A stretch of DNA of 43,778 bases from an uncultured bacterium (GTDB lineage Bacteria > Bacillota_I > Bacilli_A > RF39 > UBA660): assembly GCA_949285875.1 (NCBI GenBank), contig CASDZZ010000007.1, forward strand, positions 1-43,778. Reading direction: 5' to 3'. This document shows positions 34,043-43,613 of the stretch, in pieces. The notes beneath the pieces are model-generated. The model was not told the origin of the DNA, did not search any database, and worked only from the letters and a program-made list of their open reading frames with translations. Within the stretch, counting starts at the first letter, position 1; the number at the start of each line of letters is the position of its first letter. The position numbers and the translations under genes were made by a program.

Positions 34043-34744
34043 ATGGCATATATTGAATTTAAAAAGGTATCGAAAACTTATAAAATGGGAGAAATAGCTA
34101 TTGAAGCACTAAAGAAAACAAGTTTTGAAATAGAAAAAGGTGAATTAGTTGTGATAGTAGGTCCATCAGGTGCTGGGAAAACAACTTGTCTTAACATCCT
34201 TGGTGGCATGGATACCCTAACTAGTGGTGAAGTTATAATAGATAAAAAAGTAATCAGTAATTTAAAAGGAAGAAAGTTAATTAAGTATAGACGAGAAGAC
34301 GTAGGATTTGTTTTTCAATTTTATAATCTAGTTCAAAATCTAACAGCAAAAGAAAACGTAGAGCTAGCAACTCAAATCTGTAAGAATCCTCTAGATCCAG
34401 ATGATATTCTTAAAAAAGTGGGTCTAACAAAAAGAAAAGACAACTTCCCTGCACAACTTTCTGGCGGTGAACAACAAAGGGTTGCTATCGCTCGTGCTAT
34501 TGCAAAAAGACCTAAAATTCTTCTTTGTGATGAACCAACCGGAGCTCTTGATGATAAAACTGGTAAACAAGTATTAAAAGTTCTTCAAAGTATAGCAAAA
34601 AAAGAAAAAATGACGGTTATTATAATAACTCATAATAGTGCTTTAGCGCCTATGGCAAACAAGGTTATTTCTTTTAAAAACGGAACTGTTACAAACGTAA
34701 AAATTAATAAAAAGCCTAAGTCAGTAGGTGAACTAAAATGGTAA
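34043..34744 (+). CDS. ABC transporter ATP-binding protein (LolD/MacB type)
   Basis: The 233-residue ATPase has Walker [10 protein letters not shown] (about 39-47), Q-loop VFQFYNL, signature [14 protein letters not shown], Walker [14 protein letters not shown] and IITHN. It starts after an AAAGGAGG site. Its end overlaps the large FtsX-type permease gene by 7 bp, so the two form one exporter. Such pairs handle antimicrobial peptides, lipids or lipoproteins, or signal through a nearby kinase; no kinase is next to this one. Confidence 0.93.
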   Translation: MAYIEFKKVSKTYKMGEIAIEALKKTSFEIEKGELVVIVGPSGAGKTTCLNILGGMDTLTSGEVIIDKKVISNLKGRKLIKYRREDVGFVFQFYNLVQNLTAKENVELATQICKNPLDPDDILKKVGLTKRKDNFPAQLSGGEQQRVAIARAIAKRPKILLCDEPTGALDDKTGKQVLKVLQSIAKKEKMTVIIITHNSALAPMANKVISFKNGTVTNVKINKKPKSVGELKW

Positions 34745-37344
34745 ATAAAAAAAGTCTTTTTAAAGATGCATTTAGAGAAATAAAAGCAACCAAAAAGAAA
34801 TTTCTTTCCTTATTATTAATTGTTGTCTTAGGAGTAGGCTTTTATGTTGGTTTAAAATCAGCTAGTTTGGATATGAAAGAAACTGCTAAAAGTTATTATG
34901 AAGATACTAATTTTATGGATTTAAAAGTAATTTCAAGCACAGGATTTAAAAAAGATGATATAACAACCTTTAAAAATATAAATGGTGTTGAAGGAGTAAT
35001 GGCAGTTAAGTCTCTTGATGCAACAACTACCATAAAAAATGAAGACTATGTTATCAAACTTCATGATATAAATGATGACAGAAGCTCCAAAAATGAAGAT
35101 TACATAAATAGACTAGTTTTAACAAGCGGAAAATTTCCGACCACTATAAATGAAGGATTAGTAGAAGAAGATTTTCTAAGAAAGAACAATTTAAAACTTG
35201 GAGATTTAGTTACCCTTTCTTTAGAAGATTCAAGCAAATTAAAAGCTAAAAAAATAAAAATAGTAGGAACCGTAAGAAACAGTTACTACTCTTCCAAAGA
35301 AAGAGGAACCTCAAGTTTAGGAGATGGCAAAGCAGACTATTTCATTTACCTAAACGAGAATAATTTTAATTTAGATTACTATTCAGAATTATATATAACA
35401 CTTAAAGATTCAAATAATTTAGATACCTACAGTAAAAAATACGAAAATTTTGCAAAAGAATATCAAGAGGAAATTTTAGCTAAGACGGATGAACTTACCA
35501 TAGCAAAACATAAAACTATTAAAGAAGAATTAGAGTATAACATTAAATATTTAGAAAATAGTTTAAATGAATTGTATCAAATGGAGATTCCAAACGACTC
35601 TTTAGATGAACAAATAAAACAAATAAGTGATCAATTAGAAGAAGCTAAAAATAGTTTGAAACAATTAGAAAACCCAGCTTCTTATGTTCTTACAAGAAAT
35701 CAAATTTCTAGTTTTTATGAATATAAAGCTGAAACCGAAAGGATAACTTATATTTCTAAAGTATTCCCACTGATTTTTTTCTTGGTTGCTGCCTTAGTGA
35801 GTCTAACTTCAATGACAAGAATGGTTGATGAAGAAAGAACAGAACTGGGAACTTTAAGTGCGATTGGTTATGGAAAGTTTGACATTGTATTAAAATATTT
35901 ATTCTACGCTTTCTTTACAAGTTTTATAGGAAGCATACTAGGAAGTTTATTATTTTACAAAATAATTCCTATCATAATTTCAAAATGTTATTCAATATTC
36001 TATGAAATGCCGAAGTTAATTACCCTTATGCAATTTAATCATATTATATTAGCTAGCCTATTAGCTTGCATGTCAACTGTTTTAGCAACAATTTTTGTAT
36101 TTGTAAAATATATAATTGAAATGCCAGCTTCGTTAATGAGACCTAAAGCTCCTACTCCAGGAAAAAGGGTTTTGCTAGAAAAAATTAAACCTATTTGGAG
36201 TAAATTAAGTTTTTCAAACAAAGTTACTTTTAGGAATATTTTTAGATTCAAAAAAAGATTATTTATGACGCTAATAGGAATTTGTGGTTGCACTTCCCTT
36301 CTATTAACTGCTTTTGGTCTAAAAGATTCAGTAACTAGCATAGTAGATAAACAATTTAATAAAATAAATAAATATGACCTGCAGGTAAATATTAATTCAA
36401 ATTTATCTACTGAAGAAAAAGAAAAAATTGAAAAAACGCTTAACAGTAACAAAAATGTTGAGAAGTTAGCAGAAATAAATCAATCAAATATAAAAATAGA
36501 AAATAAAAATTACTCTGAAAATGCTAATCTAATAATTCCAAAAGAAGAAGATTTTTCTGAATTTATTTCACTACAAAGCAGAAAATCAAAAAACAAGCTT
36601 CATTTGAAAGATAATGGTATAATTATTTCTGAAAAATTATCAAAACTATTAAAAGTAAATAAAGGTGACAAAGTAACTTTAAATATCAATAATAAAAAAG
36701 TAAGTACAAAAGTATTAGAAATATCGGAAAGCTATATAGATCATTATATATATATGACCCCAAATACTTATAAAAAATTATTAAATGAAGATGTAAAATA
36801 TAATAGTATTTTGGTTAATACCAAAGACTTAAATAAAAAAGAGCAAAAAGAAATTTCTACTCTATTAAATGAGCAAGAAAATATAATTTCAAGTACATTT
36901 ACAACTAATACCTTTAAAACTTATAAAGATATGATGTCAGTACTTAATTATGTTTCTTTGATTTTAATTGCTGCAGCTGCGGCTTTAGCTTTTGTAGTAT
37001 TGTATAATTTAGCAAGTATTAACATTAGCGAAAGAAAACGTGAACTTGCAACAATTAAAGTTTTAGGTTTTTACGATGAAGAAGTAACAAATTATGTACA
37101 TAAAGAAACAATAAACCTTACTATCACGGGAGCTTTAATAGGACTTATATTTGGAAGTTTTCTAACTTACTACGTTATTAAAACCTGTGAAACAAACTTA
37201 TTCTTATTTAGTTTTGATATTAAAATAATGAGCTATTTATTGTCATTTTTAATAACTATTATTTTCTTGTTAATAGTAAATATATTTATGCATTATGATT
37301 TAAAAAAATTAGATATGATAGAAGCTCTTAAAAGTGTTGAGTAA
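34738..37344 (+). CDS. FtsX-family ABC permease (large, two-domain)
   Basis: The 868-residue permease has a first helix at about 21-41, an outside domain with a coiled-coil insertion (about 245-310, ELEYNIKYLENSLNELYQ), three helices at about 340-465 with VDEERTELGTLSAIGYGKFD as coupling segment, then a second unit: helix near 510, outside domain, and three last helices ending ALKSVE. NISERKRELATIKVLGF is the second coupling element. The plan fits YtrF/BceB-like or lipid-linked exporters. It is the membrane partner of the ATPase directly before it. The substrate is unknown. Confidence 0.9.
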   Translation: MVNKKSLFKDAFREIKATKKKFLSLLLIVVLGVGFYVGLKSASLDMKETAKSYYEDTNFMDLKVISSTGFKKDDITTFKNINGVEGVMAVKSLDATTTIKNEDYVIKLHDINDDRSSKNEDYINRLVLTSGKFPTTINEGLVEEDFLRKNNLKLGDLVTLSLEDSSKLKAKKIKIVGTVRNSYYSSKERGTSSLGDGKADYFIYLNENNFNLDYYSELYITLKDSNNLDTYSKKYENFAKEYQEEILAKTDELTIAKHKTIKEELEYNIKYLENSLNELYQMEIPNDSLDEQIKQISDQLEEAKNSLKQLENPASYVLTRNQISSFYEYKAETERITYISKVFPLIFFLVAALVSLTSMTRMVDEERTELGTLSAIGYGKFDIVLKYLFYAFFTSFIGSILGSLLFYKIIPIIISKCYSIFYEMPKLITLMQFNHIILASLLACMSTVLATIFVFVKYIIEMPASLMRPKAPTPGKRVLLEKIKPIWSKLSFSNKVTFRNIFRFKKRLFMTLIGICGCTSLLLTAFGLKDSVTSIVDKQFNKINKYDLQVNINSNLSTEEKEKIEKTLNSNKNVEKLAEINQSNIKIENKNYSENANLIIPKEEDFSEFISLQSRKSKNKLHLKDNGIIISEKLSKLLKVNKGDKVTLNINNKKVSTKVLEISESYIDHYIYMTPNTYKKLLNEDVKYNSILVNTKDLNKKEQKEISTLLNEQENIISSTFTTNTFKTYKDMMSVLNYVSLILIAAAAALAFVVLYNLASINISERKRELATIKVLGFYDEEVTNYVHKETINLTITGALIGLIFGSFLTYYVIKTCETNLFLFSFDIKIMSYLLSFLITIIFLLIVNIFMHYDLKKLDMIEALKSVE

Positions 37345-37397
37345 TTAGATTAACACAGAAATGTAAAACTTTATAAAATTATTTACTAATATTCAAG

Positions 37398-37425
37398 AAT
37401 GTTGCAGCTGCAACATTTTTATTTT
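37398..37425 (+). terminator. Rho-independent terminator after the ABC pair
   Basis: AATGTTGCA and TGCAACATT (37398-37417) form a nearly loopless palindrome with GC at the centre, followed by TTTATTTT. A TATAAT at 37437-37442 just downstream is the likely -10 element of pflB; its -35 is not clear. Confidence 0.75.
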
Positions 37426-37469
37426 ATCTAATATTGTATAATTATCTTCGGGGAAAATAAGGAGGAAAA

Positions 37470-39701
37470 ATGGAAGCATGGAAAAATTTTAAAGGTGAAA
37501 ACTGGAAAAATGAAATAGATGTTAAATCATTTATTCTTGACAATTACACAGAATACACTGGTGATGAAAGTTTTCTAGTAGGGCCTACAGAAAAAACCAA
37601 AAGATTAAATGACAAATACGCTGAAATGTCAAAAATAGAAATAGAAAAAGGCGTTTATGATGTTGATACAGAAACTGTATCAGGAATAAACAATTACAAA
37701 CCAGGTTACTTAATTAAAGAAGATGAAGTAATCGTAGGGTTTCAAACTGATGGACCATTAAAAAGAATTGTAAATCCATTTGGCGGAATGAGAATGGTTA
37801 AACAATCTTTAGAAGCTTACGGATATAAATTAAGTCAAAAAATAGAAGAAGAATTTAAATATCGTAAAACTCACAACGATGGAGTATTTGATGCATATCC
37901 TAGTGATGTTAGAAAAGCAAGACACGCTGGTTTATTAACTGGTTTACCTGATGCCTATGGTAGAGGTCGTATAATTGGTGACTACCGCAGGGTTGCTTTA
38001 TATGGTATTGACTTTTTAGTTGAACAAAAAAAGAAAGATTTAATAGATCTAGAAAAAGAAGAATTAAATGAAGAAATGATTCGTTTAAGAGAAGAAGTTT
38101 CTGAACAAATAAGAGCTTTAAAAGAAATAAAAGATATGGCTTCAAGCTATGGATTTGATATTTCTAAACCAGCTACTAACGCTAAAGAAGCTACTCAATG
38201 GCTATACTTTGGATATTTAGCAGCAATAAAAGAAAACAACGGAGCTGCAATGAGTTTAGGTAGAACTTCTACATTCTTAGATATCTACTTCGAAAGAGAT
38301 TTAAAAGAAGGAGTTTTAACTGAAGAAGAAGCTCAAGAAATAATTGACCAATTCATTATGAAACTTAGAATGGCAAGACACTTAAGAACACCAGAATATA
38401 ATGAATTATTCGCTGGTGATCCTACTTGGGTTACTGAAAGCTTAGGTGGTATGACCGAAGATGGTAAATCACTTGTTACTAAAAACTCATTTAGATACTT
38501 ACACACTTTATATAATTTAGGATCTTCACCAGAACCTAACTTAACGGTTTTATGGAGTGATAAATTGCCAGAAAACTTCAAGAAATATTGTGCTAAAGTT
38601 TCTATTGATACTGATGCAATTCAATATGAATCAGATGAATTAATGAGACCTATCCACGGATGTGATTACGCAATTGCTTGCTGTGTATCAGCTATGACCG
38701 TTGGAAAACAAATGCAATTTTTTGGAGCAAGATGCAACTTAGCAAAATCACTTTTATATGCTATTAATGGTGGTGTTGATGAAGTTAAAAAAGAATTAGT
38801 TGTTGAAGGTCTTGATAAAATAACTGATGAAGTATTAGACTATGAAGCAGTTAAAAAGGCTTACTTTAAAACTCTATCAAAAGTTGCTAAAACTTACGTT
38901 GATGCTATGAACGTAATTCACTTCATGCATGATAAATATGCCTATGAAAAAGGACAAATGGCACTTCATGATACTAAATTAGATAGATTAATGGCATTTG
39001 GTGTTGCAGGATTCTCTGTTGCAACCGACTCACTTTCAGCTATTAAATTTGCTAAAGTTAAACCTATTAGGGATGAAAACGGAATTGCTGTTGACTTTGA
39101 AATTGAAGGAGAATTTCCAAAATACGGTAACGATGATGATAGAGTTGACGAAATTGGTAAAGAAATTCTTGAAGTATTCTATAAAGAATTATCTTCACAC
39201 AAATTATATAGAGGAGCAAAACATACTTTATCAGTATTAACAATAACTTCAAACGTTATGTATGGTAAAAAAACTGGTTCAACACCAGACGGAAGAAAAG
39301 CTGGAGTTGCTTTTGCACCAGGTGCTAACCCAATGCACGGAAGAGATGCATCTGGTGCACTAGCTTCACTTAACTCAGTAGCTAAAATGCCTTATAAAGA
39401 TTGCTGTGAAGATGGTATTTCAAATACATTCTCTATCGTACCTAGTGCTTTAGGCCACAGTAAAGAAGAACAAGTAGAAAACTTATGTAACGTTCTTGAT
39501 GGTTACTTTGAAAAAGGAGCTCATCACTTAAACGTTAACGTTCTTAATAGAGAAATGCTTATTGACGCTATGAATAACCCAGGTAAATACCCTACTTTAA
39601 CAATCAGAGTATCAGGATATGCCGTATTATTCGACAAGTTATCAAGAGCACATCAAGAAGAAGTTATTTCTCGTACGTTCCATGAAAAATTAGGATGCTA
39701 A
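37470..39701 (+). CDS. pflB: Formate C-acetyltransferase (pyruvate formate-lyase)
   Basis: Splits pyruvate with CoA into acetyl-CoA and formate without oxygen. The 743-residue glycyl radical enzyme shows the two catalytic cysteines in [10 protein letters not shown], the STPDGRKAG segment, and the radical glycine in [10 protein letters not shown] near the C-terminus. The start has an AAGGAGG site 5 bases upstream. A terminator follows it, so pflA is separately promoted. Codon use is the most GC-rich and optimised of the window, as expected for a highly expressed fermentative enzyme. Confidence 0.98.
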   Translation: MEAWKNFKGENWKNEIDVKSFILDNYTEYTGDESFLVGPTEKTKRLNDKYAEMSKIEIEKGVYDVDTETVSGINNYKPGYLIKEDEVIVGFQTDGPLKRIVNPFGGMRMVKQSLEAYGYKLSQKIEEEFKYRKTHNDGVFDAYPSDVRKARHAGLLTGLPDAYGRGRIIGDYRRVALYGIDFLVEQKKKDLIDLEKEELNEEMIRLREEVSEQIRALKEIKDMASSYGFDISKPATNAKEATQWLYFGYLAAIKENNGAAMSLGRTSTFLDIYFERDLKEGVLTEEEAQEIIDQFIMKLRMARHLRTPEYNELFAGDPTWVTESLGGMTEDGKSLVTKNSFRYLHTLYNLGSSPEPNLTVLWSDKLPENFKKYCAKVSIDTDAIQYESDELMRPIHGCDYAIACCVSAMTVGKQMQFFGARCNLAKSLLYAINGGVDEVKKELVVEGLDKITDEVLDYEAVKKAYFKTLSKVAKTYVDAMNVIHFMHDKYAYEKGQMALHDTKLDRLMAFGVAGFSVATDSLSAIKFAKVKPIRDENGIAVDFEIEGEFPKYGNDDDRVDEIGKEILEVFYKELSSHKLYRGAKHTLSVLTITSNVMYGKKTGSTPDGRKAGVAFAPGANPMHGRDASGALASLNSVAKMPYKDCCEDGISNTFSIVPSALGHSKEEQVENLCNVLDGYFEKGAHHLNVNVLNREMLIDAMNNPGKYPTLTIRVSGYAVLFDKLSRAHQEEVISRTFHEKLGC

Positions 39702-39706
39702 AAAGT

Positions 39707-39735
39707 AAAACGTAAGATAAAATCTTACGTTTTTT
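39707..39735 (+). terminator. Rho-independent terminator after pflB
   Basis: AAAACGTAAGAT (39707-39718), loop of 3, ATCTTACGTTTT (39722-39733), continuing into a T tract. Confidence 0.9.
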
Positions 39736-39736
39736 G

Positions 39737-39765
39737 TTGGAGTTTAAATTAATTTAATATATAAT
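39737..39765 (+). promoter_or_regulatory. pflA promoter
   Basis: TTGGAG (39737-39742), 17-base spacer, TATAAT (39760-39765), giving a short leader to the AAAGGTG ribosome site and ATG 39782. Confidence 0.7.
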
Positions 39766-39781
39766 TATAAAGGTGATTAAA

Positions 39782-40495
39782 ATGATTGGAAAAATAAATA
39801 GTATAGAAACAATGGGATTAGTAGATGGTCCTGGAGTGAGATTTGTAGTATTCATGCAAGGCTGTCCATTAAGATGCAAATTTTGTCATAACCCAGAAAC
39901 TTGGAATTTAAATGGTAAATCAGAAGAATATACCAAAGAAAGTTTAATAAAAAAAATATTAAACTATAAACCTTATTTTAAAAATAATGGTGGTGTTACT
40001 TTTTCTGGCGGAGAACCTCTTATGCAAAAAGAATTCTTACTTGAAACCTTAAAATTATGTAAAGAAAATGAAATTCATACTTGTTTAGATACCGCAGGAT
40101 CAGTTCTAGGCTATGAAGAAATTCTAAAATATACTGATCTTGTAATGTTCGATATAAAAGGCGTTACTGAAGAAGAGTATAAAAATATGACTGGTGCCAG
40201 CAATAAAGTAGCTAATGACTTTTTAAACTATTGTCAAAAAATAAATATCCCAATGTGGCTTAGGGTTGTTATCGTGCCAGGAATTAATGATACAAAAGAG
40301 TATGTTAAAGAACTTATAGAATATATTAAACCGCTTAAAAATATAGAAAAAATAGAATTCCTACCCTACCATACTTTAGGTGTTCATAAATATGATGATT
40401 TAAATATTTGTTATCCATTAAAAGGTGTTCCTGACATGAATAAGGAAAAATGTAAAGAATTAGAAAATATGTTAAAAGAAGGACTAAAAAAATAG
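39782..40495 (+). CDS. pflA: Pyruvate formate-lyase activating enzyme (radical SAM)
   Basis: Generates the glycyl radical in PflB. The 237-residue enzyme has the radical SAM cluster motif CPLRCKFC (CxxxCxxC), FSGGEP, DTAGSV and the VVIVPGIND block of activases. Start ATG 39782 (AAAGGTG site) is preferred to a GTG nine bases earlier. The last 17 codons and the terminator are repeated at 41296-41354. Confidence 0.96.
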   Translation: MIGKINSIETMGLVDGPGVRFVVFMQGCPLRCKFCHNPETWNLNGKSEEYTKESLIKKILNYKPYFKNNGGVTFSGGEPLMQKEFLLETLKLCKENEIHTCLDTAGSVLGYEEILKYTDLVMFDIKGVTEEEYKNMTGASNKVANDFLNYCQKINIPMWLRVVIVPGINDTKEYVKELIEYIKPLKNIEKIEFLPYHTLGVHKYDDLNICYPLKGVPDMNKEKCKELENMLKEGLKK

Positions 40496-40503
40496 TCCTT
40501 CTT
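40445..40503 (+). repeat. Direct repeat copy 1 (pflA 3' end plus terminator)
   Basis: 52 of 59 bases match 41296-41354. It contains the last codons of pflA, its stop, and the terminator arms. The surface-protein gene at 40504-41220 lies exactly between the two copies. Confidence 0.9.
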
Positions 40504-40505
40504 TT
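40474..40505. terminator. Bidirectional terminator between pflA and the surface-protein gene
   Basis: AAAAGAAGGACTA (40474-40486), six A residues, TAGTCCTTCTTTT (40493-40505). It ends pflA on the plus strand and the converging surface-protein gene on the minus strand. Confidence 0.9.
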
Positions 40506-41220
40506 ATCTTTTCAATTTTGATAATTTGTTATTACCTACTATAATTGTTACTAATGATATTAATCCAAATACGATAAGAAATAACTCTCCTTCACTACTA
40601 GTACTAGGATTAGCAACCTCATCTTTAGTTGTTGTAACAGGTGTATTTGCGCTCATATCATCTTCTTTAGTTAGATGACCAAACCCACCATTTAATTTTA
40701 TTTTTAAATCAGTAAACATTATAAATTTCAAATTAATTTCCCCATCACCTACATTTATTTTTTGTGTTTTTAGTTCGATACCATCTTCTTCTAAAGTATA
40801 ATTTTTAACTTCTTCTCCTTCTATCAATTCGACTACTAACTCATCAGAATAACCATTTAAATTTCCTAAATATAGTACAAAACTAGATATCGAAACCCTA
40901 TCTGAAACTATATTTAAAAAATCTTGCTCCGTTGGATTTTCTTCCGGATATTCCCTGCTTGTATATAAAATAGCATCTTTTTCTTTATCATAAGTAAGTT
41001 CTATACTATTTTTACCATCCGGAGAATTATAATTCAATAATAATTTTTCTCCTTCATATGTAGCTACTAAAGTGGTATTTTCTGTTTCGATTAATTTAGA
41101 ACTATATTCACTTTTATTAAATCCCTCAGCTAAATCTTTAAATTCAATAGCTTTAACCTTAAAACTAAAACTAAACATCACTAATACAGCAATCAAACTA
41201 CTTAAAAAAAACTTTTTCAT
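40504..41220 (-). CDS. Secreted surface protein with NPxTS-type sorting tail (paralogue 1)
   Basis: The 238-residue protein has a signal peptide (MKKFFLSSLIAVLVMFSFSF, cut near KVKA), a folded domain of about 150 residues, a short Thr-rich linker, then NPSTSS, a hydrophobic helix (FLIVFGLISLVTIIVG) and a basic end KLSKLKR. That tail is a variant sortase signal. The domain resembles that of the gene at 42801-43613: both have a KNYTLEEDGIELK / TNYTLEKNGLELK strand and a KLNGGFG / LKDGFG end. The start has an AGGAGGAAG site. It is bracketed by direct repeats. Function unknown; probably anchored to the wall. Confidence 0.7.
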   Translation of the reverse strand: MKKFFLSSLIAVLVMFSFSFKVKAIEFKDLAEGFNKSEYSSKLIETENTTLVATYEGEKLLLNYNSPDGKNSIELTYDKEKDAILYTSREYPEENPTEQDFLNIVSDRVSISSFVLYLGNLNGYSDELVVELIEGEEVKNYTLEEDGIELKTQKINVGDGEINLKFIMFTDLKIKLNGGFGHLTKEDDMSANTPVTTTKDEVANPSTSSEGELFLIVFGLISLVTIIVGNNKLSKLKR

Positions 41221-41295
41221 ACTTCCTCCTTATTATTCAGTTACATTATAACATCAAACATTGTAAATCTATTTAATTAATTTTTAAAATGCAAA

Positions 41296-41354
41296 GAGAA
41301 GTGTAAAGAATTAGAAAGCATGTTAAAAGAAAGACTAAAATATTAGTCCTTCTT
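41296..41354 (+). repeat. Direct repeat copy 2 (remnant of a pflA 3' end)
   Basis: Still reads as the pflA C-terminus (EKCKELESMLKERLKY then TAG) with mostly silent or conservative changes, but lacks the rest of the gene. It now serves as the murF terminator. Confidence 0.9.
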
Positions 41355-41356
41355 AT
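41310..41356 (-). terminator. murF terminator within repeat copy 2
   Basis: In the minus transcript AAGGACTA pairs with TAGTCTTT (one wobble pair) around a 6-base loop, then CTTTT. It overlaps the murF stop. Confidence 0.65.
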
Positions 41357-42722
41357 TAATATTATTTTTTATATGTTCCGCAACATCAAAAAGTCTAATT
41401 CCATTTGATGCTTTGAGTAAAATAAAGTCACCTTTTCTAACTATCTTATGTATTCTTTTTATTACCTTATCTTTAGTTTTAAAGTGAAATATATTCTTTT
41501 TCTTAAAACCTTTCTTACTAGCTAACTTACCTATTATTTTTGAATATTTTCCAACCGTAATTAAAACATCAACGTTATTTTGCATAACCAAACTTGCAAT
41601 ATTTTGATGAACCTTTTTACTTTCTTTTCCAAGTTCTAATATATCGCCTATGATAGCTACTTTTCTTCCTTCAAATTTAGACAATAAATTAAGAGCAACT
41701 TCAAGAGATTCATAACTAGAGTTGTAAGAATCATCTATTAGTGTTATACCACTACTTAACTTTGTAATTTCAAGTCTATGACTTGTATTAGAAAAACTAT
41801 TTAAGGCGTTCTTTATATCTTGACAAGGTATTTCAAGCATTTTAGAAACCGCAATAGCAAGTAATGCATTTATTATGTATTTTTCCCCTCCTACTATTTT
41901 CACACCTTCTACATCTAAACAATCAAAATTAGTTTCTACTCCATCATTAATATTTAAAGGCATAACATCACTTTTATTTAAAATACCTACACTAATTTTT
42001 TTTATTAAGTGATCATTAATAAAAAAATCATGTAACAAATCGTTATCGTTGTTTAAAATTAAAGTACCATCATTATAAAAATCGGCAATACCAATTTTCT
42101 CTTCAAAGATTTTATTTCTACTTCCAAAATTTCCTATATGTGATGATAAAATATTTGTAATTACCGCAATATTAGGTTTAGCAATAGAAACTAACGTTGT
42201 CATTTCACCAGGAATACTAACCCCCATTTCAAGCGCCATTAAATCTTCATCTTTTAATCTTAAAATAGTAAGTGGTAAGCCAAATTGCCCGTTTTCATTA
42301 CCTTTAGTCTTAAGAACCTTAAGTTTTTTACTAAGACATGCTGAAATCATTTCTTTTACCGTCGTTTTTCCTACGCTTCCCGTTATTCCTATAACCGTAC
42401 CTTTAAATAAGCTTCTTTTGTATTTAGCTAACTCTTGCAACACTTTAGTAGTATCATCTGCAATAATAACAGTTTTATCGTCATATCCTTTTAAATCCAA
42501 ATCATATATTTTACTTATTACACAAATATTAGCTCCATTATTAAAAGCTTCTTTATAGTATATTGAGCCATCTACCTTACTTCCCTTAATCCCAAAAAAG
42601 CATCCACCTTCTTTAACCTTATGACTATCTATAAAACACTCATTTATCTCTTCATCCAAATTTCCTATAAGAAGTTTTGCTTTACAATTCTCAAGTAAAT
42701 TTCTAACAGTTATTTTAACCAT
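41343..42722 (-). CDS. murF: UDP-MurNAc-tripeptide--D-alanyl-D-alanine ligase
   Basis: Adds D-Ala-D-Ala to the UDP-MurNAc tripeptide in the cytoplasm, the last soluble step of peptidoglycan precursor synthesis. The 459-residue Mur ligase shows the ATP loop IGITGSVGKTTVKEM, the ENGQFGLPLTIL motif, LMALEMGVS, the central TLIDDSYNSS and the C-terminal IGDILELGKES and FILLKASNGIRLF. The MurF-type N-terminal domain is present (IKGSKVDGS). The ribosome site is GGTGAAAGG close to ATG 42722. Confirms a walled cell. Confidence 0.96.
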   Translation of the reverse strand: MVKITVRNLLENCKAKLLIGNLDEEINECFIDSHKVKEGGCFFGIKGSKVDGSIYYKEAFNNGANICVISKIYDLDLKGYDDKTVIIADDTTKVLQELAKYKRSLFKGTVIGITGSVGKTTVKEMISACLSKKLKVLKTKGNENGQFGLPLTILRLKDEDLMALEMGVSIPGEMTTLVSIAKPNIAVITNILSSHIGNFGSRNKIFEEKIGIADFYNDGTLILNNDNDLLHDFFINDHLIKKISVGILNKSDVMPLNINDGVETNFDCLDVEGVKIVGGEKYIINALLAIAVSKMLEIPCQDIKNALNSFSNTSHRLEITKLSSGITLIDDSYNSSYESLEVALNLLSKFEGRKVAIIGDILELGKESKKVHQNIASLVMQNNVDVLITVGKYSKIIGKLASKKGFKKKNIFHFKTKDKVIKRIHKIVRKGDFILLKASNGIRLFDVAEHIKNNINKKD

Positions 42723-42769
42723 AACCTTTCACCCAATATATTTTATGTTAATCTTTATAAAAAGAAATA

Positions 42770-42800
42770 AAAAAACTATTGCTTTTCGCAATAGCTTTAA
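42770..42800 (-). terminator. Rho-independent terminator after surface-protein paralogue 2
   Basis: Minus transcript AAGCTATTGC pairs with GCAATAGTT around GAAAA and is followed by U residues (plus 42774-42797). Confidence 0.85.
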
Positions 42801-43613
42801 CTATCTTAACTTAATCTTCTTAAGCTTTTTAACCCCAACAACCATTAAAAAGAAACTTACTAAACTTGCAAATGCATGTACTGAAGCCGAATCTGAAGTT
42901 TTAGGATTTTCTGCTTCATCTTTTGTTGTTTGTTCTACATTACTACCATCATCTTTGTTTTCTTCATCTTCTTTATCGCTAGTTTTCTTTGTAGTCGTCT
43001 CATCATCTTTATCTGTAGTTTTTGAAGTTGTCTTAGAAGTTGTTTGAGATGTAGTTTTTGTTGTTGTTTTTGTCGTCGTTGAAGTTTCAGGTTTATAATT
43101 AGGACCAAATCCATCTTTTAAACTGATTTTTAATGAAAAAATAGATTTATCAGCATAATCCCCAGGAAAACCACTTTCTACGTCTATAAATTTTAATTCT
43201 AAACCATTTTTTTCTAGCGTGTAATTAGTTAAAGAAGCATTATTAAACATATTTTCAACATAATTATTTGTATAGCCATATAATTTTGCAGTAGTTTCTA
43301 ACAAAGTCGCAAAATATAATTGCATTGCTACTAACCTAGCATCTTTATCTGTTGAAGCAACTCCAGTATAGGATAAAACATTATTAGCATAATTCATATT
43401 TATATCATAGTAATTAGACATAAAGTAAATTTTAGCTTTCATTAGTTTGCTACTACTATCATATGAAATTTGATCTTTATCACTCAAATTTTCCTTTACA
43501 TCTTTGGAAAATTGAGTTACAAATTCATCAATACTAATAGTCTTAGCACTTACCTTTCCAATAAACATAAAACTTAATACTACTACACTTAAAAATAATA
43601 ACCCCTTTCTCAT
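42801..43613 (-). CDS. Secreted surface protein with Thr/Lys linker and NPKTS sorting tail (paralogue 2)
   Basis: The 270-residue protein has a signal peptide (MRKGLLFLSVVVLSFMFIG, cut near VSA), a domain of about 160 residues, then a long Thr-rich linker of TTTK/TTSK units (about 180-210) and an acidic stretch. It ends with ENPKTSDS, a hydrophobic helix and KKLKKIKLR, a sortase-type anchor. The linker would span the wall and is probably disordered. It shares its domain and its promoter-proximal sequence (TATAAT in a TGATRTTATAATG context) with the gene at 40504-41220. The start has a GGAGGG site. Function unknown; perhaps an adhesin or immune-facing surface protein. Confidence 0.75.
   Translation of the reverse strand: MRKGLLFLSVVVLSFMFIGKVSAKTISIDEFVTQFSKDVKENLSDKDQISYDSSSKLMKAKIYFMSNYYDINMNYANNVLSYTGVASTDKDARLVAMQLYFATLLETTAKLYGYTNNYVENMFNNASLTNYTLEKNGLELKFIDVESGFPGDYADKSIFSLKISLKDGFGPNYKPETSTTTKTTTKTTSQTTSKTTSKTTDKDDETTTKKTSDKEDEENKDDGSNVEQTTKDEAENPKTSDSASVHAFASLVSFFLMVVGVKKLKKIKLR

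Noticed and set aside
33882-34097. Plus-strand frame over the HerA start and the ABC promoter
   Set aside because: It runs through the promoter and into the ABC ATPase start in another frame; no supporting motif.
37909-39252. Several open frames opposite to or offset from pflB
   Set aside because: They lie wholly within a highly conserved gene, have no start signals and show only the mirrored codon pattern.
42745-43047. Plus-strand Ser/Val-rich frame across the surface-protein linker
   Set aside because: It is the antisense of the Thr/Lys repeat and has no ribosome site.
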